Shown here piece by piece: positions 27,617-36,312 of a DNA stretch of 59,829 nucleotides. A model generated the notes under the pieces. That model ran no database searches and was not told the origin of the DNA. It was given only the letters and a program-made list of their open reading frames with translations. Numbering within the stretch: the stretch's first letter is position 1; each line of letters opens with the position of its first letter. The position numbers were made by a program, and so were the translations under genes. The stretch comes from Chloroflexota bacterium (GTDB lineage Bacteria > Chloroflexota > Dehalococcoidia > Lucifugimonadales > UBA2962), in NCBI GenBank assembly GCA_003228095.2, contig QGNM01000006.1, positions 1 through 59,829 on the forward strand, read 5' to 3'.

Positions 27617-28852
27617 TTATTCTTTCTGGATTGCATTTATTTCATAAATGACTGACTCATATAGGTTTTGTATTTGTTCTATATGGCTTTCGACTTTAAA
27701 TTTACTTAATGCCCTAGCTCTTCCAGCATCACCTAATTGAGCTCGTGAAACTTTGGATTCGATCAATGACATTAATTCACTTGACAAAGATAGTACGTCA
27801 CCAGGCTTACAAAAATAAGCACATTTGTCTCCCATTATTTCTCTACTAGGGCCAATGTCAGACACAACAACTGGAACAGACATAGACATTGCTTCTAAAA
27901 GAGATCTAGGACATCCTTCAGGTTTTTTACTAGGCGCTACAAGGATATCCATTGAGCCCACATATGGAGCTACATCCGATTGATACCCTGTAGTTTTAAA
28001 ACACTCTTCCAGTTTCAGCTTTCTTAGGTGCCTTTGTAATTTCTCTTGGTTGTCTAGTGGAAGGCCAAAAAGAATTTTAATTTTACCCTTTAATGTATCT
28101 ACATACCCATCTGGAGCGCCACCGCCAACTATCATAAAAGTTACGTTTGGAAATCTTTTATTTATTATCTTTGCAGCATCAGCAAGTACAAAATGTCCTT
28201 TTACTTTCTGCACAGAACCTAAAATTCCAACAATGACATTATTTTTCTTAAAACCAAATAATGAATTAATGGTTTCTCTGTATTTAAACTTATATTTTGG
28301 GTCAAAAGTCGATGTGTTCACAGGGTTATGAACCACAGATATCTTTGTCAGTCTAGGCAAACAATCAGCCACATAATAGGAAACGGCAATCACTCTGTAC
28401 GAAAGGAAACATATTAATCTGGCCAATAACATTCCGAATAAGGTTCCTGGATTTACAACTTCTCTAACATGCCAAATAATCGGTACTTTTTCTAACCGAG
28501 CTGCAATTCCAATTGGAAGTAGAGCGCTTGTATTTAAATGAATAAAATCAGGATTTTCAATTTTTATTAATTTTCGTGCAGTAATTATCGTAGGAATGAA
28601 ATGTACAATCAAGTTAATTATCGACCTTAAATTTAATGGTACATGAGCTCCATATGCCATAGCGGCTCGCATCTTAACTACTGAAGATTTAAGGCCCATT
28701 TGAATGGACATGTCTAACATAGGTCCGTGTTCAGTAAATACTACATGAGGGTAATATATTTTTGTATCTAAACTAGCCGCCAAATTAACCATGCTAACTG
28801 GCGCTCCACCAATACCTCCTCCTGAATGTATGAATAAAATCTTAGATGCCAT
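27617..28852 (-). CDS. glycosyltransferase family 4 protein
   Basis: 411-residue GT-B enzyme. The N-terminal domain starts ILFIHSGGGIGGAPVSMVNLA, a common GT4 acceptor-side loop. The middle has WHVREVVNPGTLFG and VVHNPVNTSTF. The donor domain has VGILGSVQKVKGHFVLADA and APSKKPEGCPRSLLEAMSMSVPVVVSDIG, carrying the E-x7-E motif. Its start shares one base with the end of the heparinase gene (TAATG), showing tight coupling. It is a cytoplasmic nucleotide-sugar dependent transferase; the linkage is unknown. Confidence 0.9.
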   Translation of the reverse strand: MASKILFIHSGGGIGGAPVSMVNLAASLDTKIYYPHVVFTEHGPMLDMSIQMGLKSSVVKMRAAMAYGAHVPLNLRSIINLIVHFIPTIITARKLIKIENPDFIHLNTSALLPIGIAARLEKVPIIWHVREVVNPGTLFGMLLARLICFLSYRVIAVSYYVADCLPRLTKISVVHNPVNTSTFDPKYKFKYRETINSLFGFKKNNVIVGILGSVQKVKGHFVLADAAKIINKRFPNVTFMIVGGGAPDGYVDTLKGKIKILFGLPLDNQEKLQRHLRKLKLEECFKTTGYQSDVAPYVGSMDILVAPSKKPEGCPRSLLEAMSMSVPVVVSDIGPSREIMGDKCAYFCKPGDVLSLSSELMSLIESKVSRAQLGDAGRARALSKFKVESHIEQIQNLYESVIYEINAIQKE

Positions 28853-30831
28853 TATGACACCATTAATAAATCGTTATTCAAGTTTTTACTAATATCTTTA
28901 GATGACTTGAATATAAATTTAACGATCGCCTGTTTTTTTGTTTTTCCAGCAAATCTCAATATTTTAGAGTCGCTAGCCACACCATATGAACTAGCGAACT
29001 TGAAGAATTCGTACTTTTCAGACAACTCTAGTTTAGTCAAAATAGTCGATTCAAAACTATCAACCCCCGGGAACAATGGCCAATTCCAGCAAGCGTTATC
29101 TGCTTCGTTTATTGTGTCTTCTATTGTCAATATTCCAGATTTAGGCGCATAAGACACAATCCTTTTATGAGACATCAGCTGAGTCCATAATGCTGTACCT
29201 TCAATTGTAATCAGTTCATTTGAATGAGATATATGTACTTTGCCAGCAGTTGTTTTAGAAATCAGGTCGAATGGCCGATTCAATTTTATTAAGTTCTGTT
29301 CATCGCTATTTAAAGACACTGTGGCGTGTGATTTAGTAGATCGTAATTCATTCCTGGTTTTAAAATCAGACGTATATGTAAGAGTGCCTGGGTCAACTGT
29401 AATTGGCGTGCCATTCAACCAAATTTCAGTTGACAATAAGTCATTATGTCTGTGCCCCGTTGGCGCCCCAAATTCAGGCCAGCCAGTCCGAAACAAAATA
29501 AAATCTTTTCGGTCTCTGTTTTGAAGAACGCAAAGTCCTCCATACTCATATTGTTTACATTCTGGAATTACGAAGTTTTCGAGTGCTTGGCTAAAAGTGC
29601 TAAAGCATTCCGGACCTGTTACCCAAAAAAGTTCTCTAAGATTATCCCGACACAAGAACCTTAAATCATCCCTATTAAGCAAAATTGCACCTAGAGATAA
29701 AATGTCACGATTATCATCTAACCTATTTAAATAGTAACCAGATAGAATTGCCAATCTACCCCCATCATCATCTCCAATCATGGGTAATTGTCCATCCGGC
29801 CGGGTCATGACTATAACTGCATCACACATTTTTGAAACAGATTGTTTGTATTTTAAAGATAGTTTTTCTCCACATTTTTGAGCTAAAACTCCTGTTATTA
29901 AAAGCATCTCCAAAACCAATTTATGGTAACTCAATGAACTTTCATAATGAAGTCCATCTGGCAATATTTGTCGTTTGACCTCTATATCTAAGCCGGCTAA
30001 GCCAATACGAATCAATTCTCTAGATTGGCGTAACCCTGACAACGTCAGTCCGATACAAGCTAGTGCAGAGTAATTTGATATCAGGTGATTACCTGACACC
30101 AACCTTCCATTCTTAGAACCTATCTCTAGATTTCGTTTTATATAGCTCCCATGCTCAACGATACTATTAAATAATATTTCAGGAATAGCACTTGTAGTCT
30201 TATCCTTAGCAGTAATAATTAATAATGCAAAAAGAAGGTTTATCGATCTGATGGATACCTCCATAGCTGAAGTCCAATTAATACCATAGGGACACGGGTT
30301 TTTAGATATCCAATCAAGGCATTGATCAATTAGCTCTTGGCGGTAGTTAGTATCACTGGTAAGCCAGTACGCCCGAGCAAGAATTACTGCATGATGAAAC
30401 CTATTTAATTCCCATGTAGTTTTCACATCAATACCTGAGTTATATGAAGCTTCAATATTTAATTCCGAGTAAAACTTATTTTCCCATTTGTGTTTAGTTT
30501 TTACATCCTGTTGCCAATTTATATCTTCACCAAAATCAAAATATCCTGATCCCGCTAGCTGAAATTTATGTTTTAATATTTGGTTTGCAGCATTTATGAT
30601 TTTTTCTTTTTCATCTGGGAATAAATTTTCGTAATCAATCGAATCAGAATCTATCCATAAATTTACATTTAACAAGTCATGGTTTTTTAATTTATTCATT
30701 ACCCAAAAATTCCGATAATATCGTGAAGGTAATACCCTTCGAATAGCTCTATCCATTACTAGTAAAATTCCATGCAACCCAAAAATGACCATGTAGAAGC
30801 GTAGAACGTTTAGCCAATCAACTATGTTCAA
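28852..30831 (-). CDS. heparinase II/III family protein
   Basis: 659-residue protein with the two-part heparinase II/III layout: an N-terminal alpha/alpha toroid (WELNRFHHAVILARAYW, NPCPYGINWTSAMEVSIRSI, GNHLISNYSALACIGL, GLHYESSLSYHKLVLEML) and a C-terminal beta-sandwich with the family signature around GHRHNDLLSTEIWLNGTPITVDPGT. Family enzymes eliminate or hydrolyse uronic-acid-containing polysaccharides. An N-terminal hydrophobic stretch may be a signal or anchor. In this operon, which also makes a ManNAcA-type precursor, it may trim the polymer or control chain length. The gene overlaps asnB by 4 bp. Confidence 0.85.
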   Translation of the reverse strand: MNIVDWLNVLRFYMVIFGLHGILLVMDRAIRRVLPSRYYRNFWVMNKLKNHDLLNVNLWIDSDSIDYENLFPDEKEKIINAANQILKHKFQLAGSGYFDFGEDINWQQDVKTKHKWENKFYSELNIEASYNSGIDVKTTWELNRFHHAVILARAYWLTSDTNYRQELIDQCLDWISKNPCPYGINWTSAMEVSIRSINLLFALLIITAKDKTTSAIPEILFNSIVEHGSYIKRNLEIGSKNGRLVSGNHLISNYSALACIGLTLSGLRQSRELIRIGLAGLDIEVKRQILPDGLHYESSLSYHKLVLEMLLITGVLAQKCGEKLSLKYKQSVSKMCDAVIVMTRPDGQLPMIGDDDGGRLAILSGYYLNRLDDNRDILSLGAILLNRDDLRFLCRDNLRELFWVTGPECFSTFSQALENFVIPECKQYEYGGLCVLQNRDRKDFILFRTGWPEFGAPTGHRHNDLLSTEIWLNGTPITVDPGTLTYTSDFKTRNELRSTKSHATVSLNSDEQNLIKLNRPFDLISKTTAGKVHISHSNELITIEGTALWTQLMSHKRIVSYAPKSGILTIEDTINEADNACWNWPLFPGVDSFESTILTKLELSEKYEFFKFASSYGVASDSKILRFAGKTKKQAIVKFIFKSSKDISKNLNNDLLMVS

Positions 30832-32744
30832 AAAGACTCACCTTCGATCCATACTTTGTGCCATAAAGCTAGATTTAATAGGCTCCATATCTCAGAGCCC
30901 TTAGACGTTTTTGCTTTTTTATGGATTTGGAAAATTTTTTTAATTTCGTTTTTATTCATAATTTCATTAATCCATTTTGATTCATTCAACACTCTTTCCG
31001 CATACATTGTTACAGAGGGTCCAATCATATTAGTACTACCTCCACAAAACCCATTCTTTTTTCTGTAAACAATAGAATCAGGTAGGAATTTACTCGCAAC
31101 TTTTCTTAAAATATATTTAGTAATTCCGTTTTTATATTTAAGGCCTGAGGGAACAGAATTAGCTAATTCAACCAATTGTTCATCCAAAAATGGAACTCGA
31201 GCTTCAATTGAAGCTGCCATACTCATTTTATCTACTCTCATAAGTAATAATTCAGGCAATCTATGTTTTAAATCAACATATATAGCACGATCTAGAAATG
31301 AACCATCTAAGTTTCTTGAATCATATTCCTTGTAATAACTCTGTATTACTTTGGAATAAATGTTTTGATCCGTATATTGATTCATGAGTCGTTTCTTTGA
31401 ACTTTCAGAGAATACCACTGCTCCTCCCCAAAACAATTCCTGATTCAAAGTCGCTCTATTAATGTATTCAACCCTACTTTCAGGCAAGATCAGAGGAGAC
31501 GCCATTGAAACCATATTTTTTAAAAAATGTGGCAATCTTCTAAAAGGAGAATATAGAGATTTATGGAAATCATTCATTAATGCATAATTACCATACCCTG
31601 CAAATAGTTCATCGGCTCCTTCTCCCACATGCACAACTGTTGAGCCTTTCGATTTAGCAAAGGCGCTTAAATAATAGAGAGGAACACATACTGGGTCAGC
31701 TAAAGGTTCATCTTGGTGATAAGCCATCTGAGGCAAAAAATCAATGAACTGCTTTTGTGTCACAAGTATCTCGTTATGATTTGCTCCAAATTGCGATGCA
31801 ACAGATCTGGCGTGTTTGTTTTCATTGGAGGCATCATCGTTCTCTAAAGACACAGAAAACGTGTCTATAGGGTTACTAACCATTTGACTCATTAAAGCTA
31901 AGTTTAAACTTGAATCTACTCCCCCACTTAAATAAACCCCAAATGGTACATCTGCCATTAAGCGTTTCTGTATGGACTCAGTTAGCCGTTGTAATATCAG
32001 TTCAATTATCTCATCTTCTGTAGCTCCAACCAGGTCAACACGGTTGTCTAAAGGATTCCAGTATTCATATATTTCAAATTTGCCATCTAAATTACCTATC
32101 GCAACATGTCCCGGTGGCAATTTATTGATTCCAGAAAACATCGTTTTCGGGGAAGGAGTCGCAGATAAGGTTAAATATTGAGCTACAGCTAACATATCTG
32201 GTTCCGGAGAACCCTTGGAGAGATTCAATAACGCTTTGATCTCGGATCCGTAAATAAGTCCATCTGACGTATTGGAATAATACATTGGCTTTATCCCTAA
32301 TTTGTCTCTAGCTAAAAGCACTATACCTTTACCATCAGGTCCACCATTAGAGTCATAAATAGAGAAAGCGAACATACCTTTTAATTTTTTAACTACATCC
32401 ATTCCCCACTGTTCGTAACCATGTAATACGGCTTCTGAGTCCGAATCCGTGTTATACCTATGGCCTAAAAGCTGTAATTCCTTACGAATATCTTTGTGAT
32501 TGTATATTTCTCCATTAACAGTGACACATATTGATCCATCACTTGATATTAATGGCTGTCTGCCTCCACCAACGTCAATAATACTTAATCTCCGATAACC
32601 AACCCCAAACCTGCCATCATTACTAACATATGATGCCTTGTCATCTGGGCCTCTGTGCGCAATAGTCTCTGCGGCTCTCAGAAGTTTTATTTTCGATACT
32701 TGATTGTTTGATCGATTAGTGAACATGCCAATCATTCCACACAT
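30828..32744 (-). CDS. asnB: asparagine synthase (glutamine-hydrolysing), glycan-cluster type
   Basis: 638-residue AsnB-type amidotransferase. Cys2 (MCGMIGMF) is the N-terminal nucleophile of the glutaminase domain, with HRGPDD and NGEIYNH. The synthetase domain has the ATP-pyrophosphatase loop SGGVDSS and GEGADELFAGY, followed by MRVDKMSMAASIEARVPFLD. Similar enzymes in surface-polysaccharide clusters amidate uronic acid carboxyls (WbpS-like) rather than making free asparagine. The adjacent WecB/WecC-type genes, which would produce a hexosaminuronate, favour that role here. It lies 10 bp from wecB and overlaps the heparinase gene. Confidence 0.92.
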   Translation of the reverse strand: MCGMIGMFTNRSNNQVSKIKLLRAAETIAHRGPDDKASYVSNDGRFGVGYRRLSIIDVGGGRQPLISSDGSICVTVNGEIYNHKDIRKELQLLGHRYNTDSDSEAVLHGYEQWGMDVVKKLKGMFAFSIYDSNGGPDGKGIVLLARDKLGIKPMYYSNTSDGLIYGSEIKALLNLSKGSPEPDMLAVAQYLTLSATPSPKTMFSGINKLPPGHVAIGNLDGKFEIYEYWNPLDNRVDLVGATEDEIIELILQRLTESIQKRLMADVPFGVYLSGGVDSSLNLALMSQMVSNPIDTFSVSLENDDASNENKHARSVASQFGANHNEILVTQKQFIDFLPQMAYHQDEPLADPVCVPLYYLSAFAKSKGSTVVHVGEGADELFAGYGNYALMNDFHKSLYSPFRRLPHFLKNMVSMASPLILPESRVEYINRATLNQELFWGGAVVFSESSKKRLMNQYTDQNIYSKVIQSYYKEYDSRNLDGSFLDRAIYVDLKHRLPELLLMRVDKMSMAASIEARVPFLDEQLVELANSVPSGLKYKNGITKYILRKVASKFLPDSIVYRKKNGFCGGSTNMIGPSVTMYAERVLNESKWINEIMNKNEIKKIFQIHKKAKTSKGSEIWSLLNLALWHKVWIEGESF

Positions 32745-32754
32745 TGTTAACCTC

Positions 32755-33843
32755 CTAACTTCGCCAGTTACCGGAAGTAATAATATCTGCTATACGAATT
32801 GATGCATTTCCATCCCAAAACTTTATAGCAGCTTGTTGTTTTGGTAAATTACGTTTCAAAGTTTGTTGAATTCTGTCTGAGAGGTTTTCAGGGTTGGCCA
32901 AAACATTGGTACCCTCAGTTATAGTAATCGGTCGCTCAGTATTATCTCGAATAGTTATGCAAGGAACACCAAGAAAAGTAGTTTCTTCCTGTATCCCTCC
33001 TGAATCAGTGAGAACTAATCTGGAGTGAGCTTCCAATGCTAAAAATTCTTTATACCCTAACGGTTCACAAATTTTAAGATGATCCGTGTTTATGTTTGCT
33101 AATTGTTTTTTTGTGCGTGGATGGGCTGGGAAAATGACAGGCATTTGATCAGATAATGGTTTTAGACTCTCTAATATTTTTGTAATCACTTCTAAATTGT
33201 CAACATTTGACGGTCGGTGAAGAGTTAACAGAGCATATCGATTATCTTGTATATCTTTTAAACAAGGATTATTTGTTGAATTCAAAGGCGGTATTTTGGG
33301 CAAAATAGCAATTAAAGAATCAATTATTACGTTGCCAACAAAATGTATTCTATTGGCTCCAATACCTTCCTTCTGTAGATTTAATGATGCATCGACTGAA
33401 GGACTAAATAAAATGTCTGATAGGTGATCTGTAACCACTCGATTATGTTCCTCTGGCATGGATCTATCATATGACCTAAGTCCAGCTTCTACATGAGCCA
33501 ATTTGATACCCATTTTGGCTGCAGTCAGTGCTGCTGCCAAAGTAGAATTCACATCACCAACGACAATAACTAAATCTGGTTGATGTTTTTTAAATATTGT
33601 CTCACACCCAACCATCACTGCACCCGTCTGTTCTGCATGAGTACCAGATCCAATTTCTAAATGCTCATTAGGTTGATCCAAATCCAAGTCCTTAAAAAAG
33701 ACATCCGACATAGAGTGATCATAATGTTGCCCAGTATGAACTAATATCTGGTTTGGCTTTGGATCAACTTTATTTAATGCTGAAATAAGAGGAGCAATTT
33801 TAACAAAATTTGGCCGCGCCCCAACTACATGTAGTATCTTCAC
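32755..33843 (-). CDS. wecB: UDP-N-acetylglucosamine 2-epimerase, non-hydrolysing
   Basis: 362-residue enzyme converting UDP-GlcNAc to UDP-ManNAc. Visible motifs are GARPNFVKIAPL at the start, TGQHYDHSMSD, GDVNSTLAAALTAAK, HVEAGLRSYDRSMPEEHNR (conserved Asp and Glu residues), FVGNVIIDSL, TLHRPSN and LTDSGGIQEETTFLGVPC, with the catalytic-site Arg in RDNTERP. Length and motif order are typical. It lies 3 bp from the epimerase gene and close to the dehydrogenase gene, so the products probably act in sequence toward UDP-ManNAcA. Confidence 0.95.
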   Translation of the reverse strand: MKILHVVGARPNFVKIAPLISALNKVDPKPNQILVHTGQHYDHSMSDVFFKDLDLDQPNEHLEIGSGTHAEQTGAVMVGCETIFKKHQPDLVIVVGDVNSTLAAALTAAKMGIKLAHVEAGLRSYDRSMPEEHNRVVTDHLSDILFSPSVDASLNLQKEGIGANRIHFVGNVIIDSLIAILPKIPPLNSTNNPCLKDIQDNRYALLTLHRPSNVDNLEVITKILESLKPLSDQMPVIFPAHPRTKKQLANINTDHLKICEPLGYKEFLALEAHSRLVLTDSGGIQEETTFLGVPCITIRDNTERPITITEGTNVLANPENLSDRIQQTLKRNLPKQQAAIKFWDGNASIRIADIITSGNWRS

Positions 33844-33846
33844 TAT

Positions 33847-34851
33847 TCAAGCACCTATAGAATCATGTCTGATCTGAGTTGCTATATCGGTAATCGTCGA
33901 TTCAAGAGATCTTTTGGGAATCCATCCAGTTAGGTCTCTAATTTTAGAAGTATCAGGCTGTCGTTTTAACATATCCTCAAAACCTGAACTGTAAGCTATA
34001 TCATAAGGAATTAATTCTGGTTCGTAAGTAGGTCCCCCTAGCACTTTATTAACTAATCTAGCTAGCTGAATAATCGATATTTCTTGTTCAGACCCAATGT
34101 TAAAAACGTCTCCAATTGCTGTTTCCGTATCCGCTAAACGTATAATTGCATTAACAGCATCTCTTACATCACAAAAACATCTAGTTTGTGTTCCATTACC
34201 GTAAACTTGCGGAGGTTTTCCTGAAATAATACTCTCTACAAACCTAGGTAGTACCATTCCATATTTACCTGTCTGTCTAGGGCCTACAGTGTTAAAAAGC
34301 CTAAATATGACTATCGGTAAGTTAAGCTGTTTGTAGTAAGCGAGAGCTAAAAATTCATCTACCGCCTTAGAAGCTGCATAACTCCAACGAGAAGTAGTAG
34401 TTGGCCCTAAAACTCTATCGTCATACTCAGAGAATGGAGATTTCACGCCCTTACCATAGATTTCAGAGGTTGATGCAATTAAAATTTTTTTTCGATAAAC
34501 ATTTGCCGTTTTAAGAATTGAATGAGTACCGAGAATATTGGTTTCTATAACTTTCACTGGATCCTCTACTATAAGGTGGACCCCTACTGCTGCTGCTAAA
34601 TGAAAAATGACATCGCAATCTTTTACAGCCATATCTAAAGTTTTTTCATCGTGAATCGTGGTTTCAATTAGTTGGAATTTTGGATCTTTAGCTAACTGTT
34701 CAACATTTGTTAAACTGCCTGTAGACATATTATCTATTACGCTCACCTGATGGCCTCGATTCAACAACTCTTCAGATAAATGCGACCCTATAAAGCCTGC
34801 TCCGCCAGTTATTAGTGCTTTAATCGGTTTTTTCATAGTAATTAAATTCAT
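33847..34851 (-). CDS. NAD-dependent nucleotide-sugar epimerase/dehydratase
   Basis: 334-residue extended SDR with GGAGFIGSHLSEELL for NAD binding, a Thr/Ser-containing STSEIYG segment, and YAASKAVDE (YxxxK) as the catalytic pair. QTGKYGMVLPRFV and VYGNGTQTRCFCDVRDAV are typical of UDP-glucose/galactose 4-epimerases and UDP-glucuronate decarboxylase relatives. The exact substrate is not decided by the sequence. The start forms an ATGA overlap with the dehydrogenase stop. An internal ATG at codon 6 (MKKPIKAL) is an alternative start. Confidence 0.9.
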   Translation of the reverse strand: MNLITMKKPIKALITGGAGFIGSHLSEELLNRGHQVSVIDNMSTGSLTNVEQLAKDPKFQLIETTIHDEKTLDMAVKDCDVIFHLAAAVGVHLIVEDPVKVIETNILGTHSILKTANVYRKKILIASTSEIYGKGVKSPFSEYDDRVLGPTTTSRWSYAASKAVDEFLALAYYKQLNLPIVIFRLFNTVGPRQTGKYGMVLPRFVESIISGKPPQVYGNGTQTRCFCDVRDAVNAIIRLADTETAIGDVFNIGSEQEISIIQLARLVNKVLGGPTYEPELIPYDIAYSSGFEDMLKRQPDTSKIRDLTGWIPKRSLESTITDIATQIRHDSIGA

Positions 34852-36176
34852 ATTTTGATCACGTTTTGAGGTTCGCCCTGATATTTTTTTGCTGCATTTC
34901 TTGTGTCCACAATTATGGAACTAGAGTCAATAATCATATCGATAGGATAGTAGGAGTGACCTGTTGTTATAACAACACAATCAGCCGACGATAGTGATTG
35001 TTTAGTCAATTCAACACTAAACATACATTCATCTTCCAAATTTATTTCAGGCACGAACATGTCATGATAACTAACTTCTGTTTTTGCTTCAATTAAACTT
35101 GAAATTAAGCGAATCCCAGGGGATTCCCTTACATCAGAAACATCAGGTTTATAGGCAACACCTAATACTAAAATCTTAGCGTTTTCCATTCGTTTTCCAT
35201 TCGTCTTTAAAGCTTCTTCTATTTTGCTTACAACGTATCCACACATGTTTTGGTTAATTTCTGTTGCTAAATTGATAAATTTGGATTCATGTTCAATCTG
35301 TGAAAGTTTCCATGAAAGATATAATGGGTCTACCGGTATACAATGGCCTCCGAGGCCTGGTCCAGGATAAAAAGCTGTATAACCGAACGGTTTTGTAGCC
35401 GCGGCATCAATGACTTCCCAAACGTCAACCTCTAAGGCATCGCATATCAATGCAAATTCATTCGCAAGTCCGATATTAACTAACCGGTAAGTATTTTCTA
35501 ATAATTTAACCATCTCAGCCGTTTTAGCTGAAGAAACTGTAACTACACGATCAACTAAAATTTTATAAAGTTCTGCAGCCACTTCAGTACAGTTCTCAGT
35601 TATTCCACCAACTATTTTTGGTGTATTTTTAATAGTGTAGTCAGTTCTCCCAGGATCAATCCTTTCCGGGGAAAACGCTAGAAAATAGTCTGATCCAGGT
35701 TTTAATGCATTGCCCAAAGGTCTCGTTGACTCAAATATTGGTGATAATAACTCTTCGGTAGTACCAGGATAAGTCGTGCTCTCTAATACAATTAACATCC
35801 CTTCACGTAAACGATGAGAGATTTCCATCGCTGTTGACTCAATAAAAGATAGATCAGGAGTCATGTCATCTTTAAGCGGAGTCGGCACACAAATTATTAC
35901 GACATCAACTTTTTCAAGATGATCGTAATCAGTAGTGATCTCAAGCTTTGGATCAATCCCAGAGCATGATTTCAAAATACGATCAGGAGTAATTCCAGAT
36001 ATGGTGTCTTTAGCAGATTTTATAGCATCTATCTTTCTTGAATCTATTTCCAACCCTATTACGTTGATATTCTTTTCAGCAAAACCAACAGCCAAAGGTA
36101 GTCCAACGTATCCCATTCCAATTACACCAACTTTTACTCCTCTTGATTTTATGAGCTTAATCAATTTATTTTTCAA
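34848..36176 (-). CDS. nucleotide sugar dehydrogenase (UDP-ManNAc dehydrogenase-like)
   Basis: 442-residue UDP-sugar 6-dehydrogenase. GMGYVGLPLAVGFAEKN is the NAD fold, VPTPLKDDMTPDLSF and LESTTYPGTTEE the domain hallmarks, FSPERIDPGR the binding loop, and GPGLGGHCIPVDPLYLSWK carries the catalytic Cys and the substrate-binding Lys. The C-terminal domain has VLGVAYKPDVSDVRESP. Next to wecB, oxidation of UDP-ManNAc to UDP-ManNAcA (WecC role) is the simplest reading; UDP-Glc or UDP-GlcNAc remain possible. A 136-bp gap upstream probably carries an internal promoter. Confidence 0.92.
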   Translation of the reverse strand: MKNKLIKLIKSRGVKVGVIGMGYVGLPLAVGFAEKNINVIGLEIDSRKIDAIKSAKDTISGITPDRILKSCSGIDPKLEITTDYDHLEKVDVVIICVPTPLKDDMTPDLSFIESTAMEISHRLREGMLIVLESTTYPGTTEELLSPIFESTRPLGNALKPGSDYFLAFSPERIDPGRTDYTIKNTPKIVGGITENCTEVAAELYKILVDRVVTVSSAKTAEMVKLLENTYRLVNIGLANEFALICDALEVDVWEVIDAAATKPFGYTAFYPGPGLGGHCIPVDPLYLSWKLSQIEHESKFINLATEINQNMCGYVVSKIEEALKTNGKRMENAKILVLGVAYKPDVSDVRESPGIRLISSLIEAKTEVSYHDMFVPEINLEDECMFSVELTKQSLSSADCVVITTGHSYYPIDMIIDSSSIIVDTRNAAKKYQGEPQNVIKI

Positions 36177-36312
36177 AGGGTACGTCCTTTTAAGTAGTTA
36201 ACTGTCACAATAATATTGCTAATCTCTACACAATAAAATCATATTTATAGAGATCATTTTAAAATTTGTTATCATCGTATGAGTCCTAATCAAACTCAAC
36301 TTGTACAATTTA

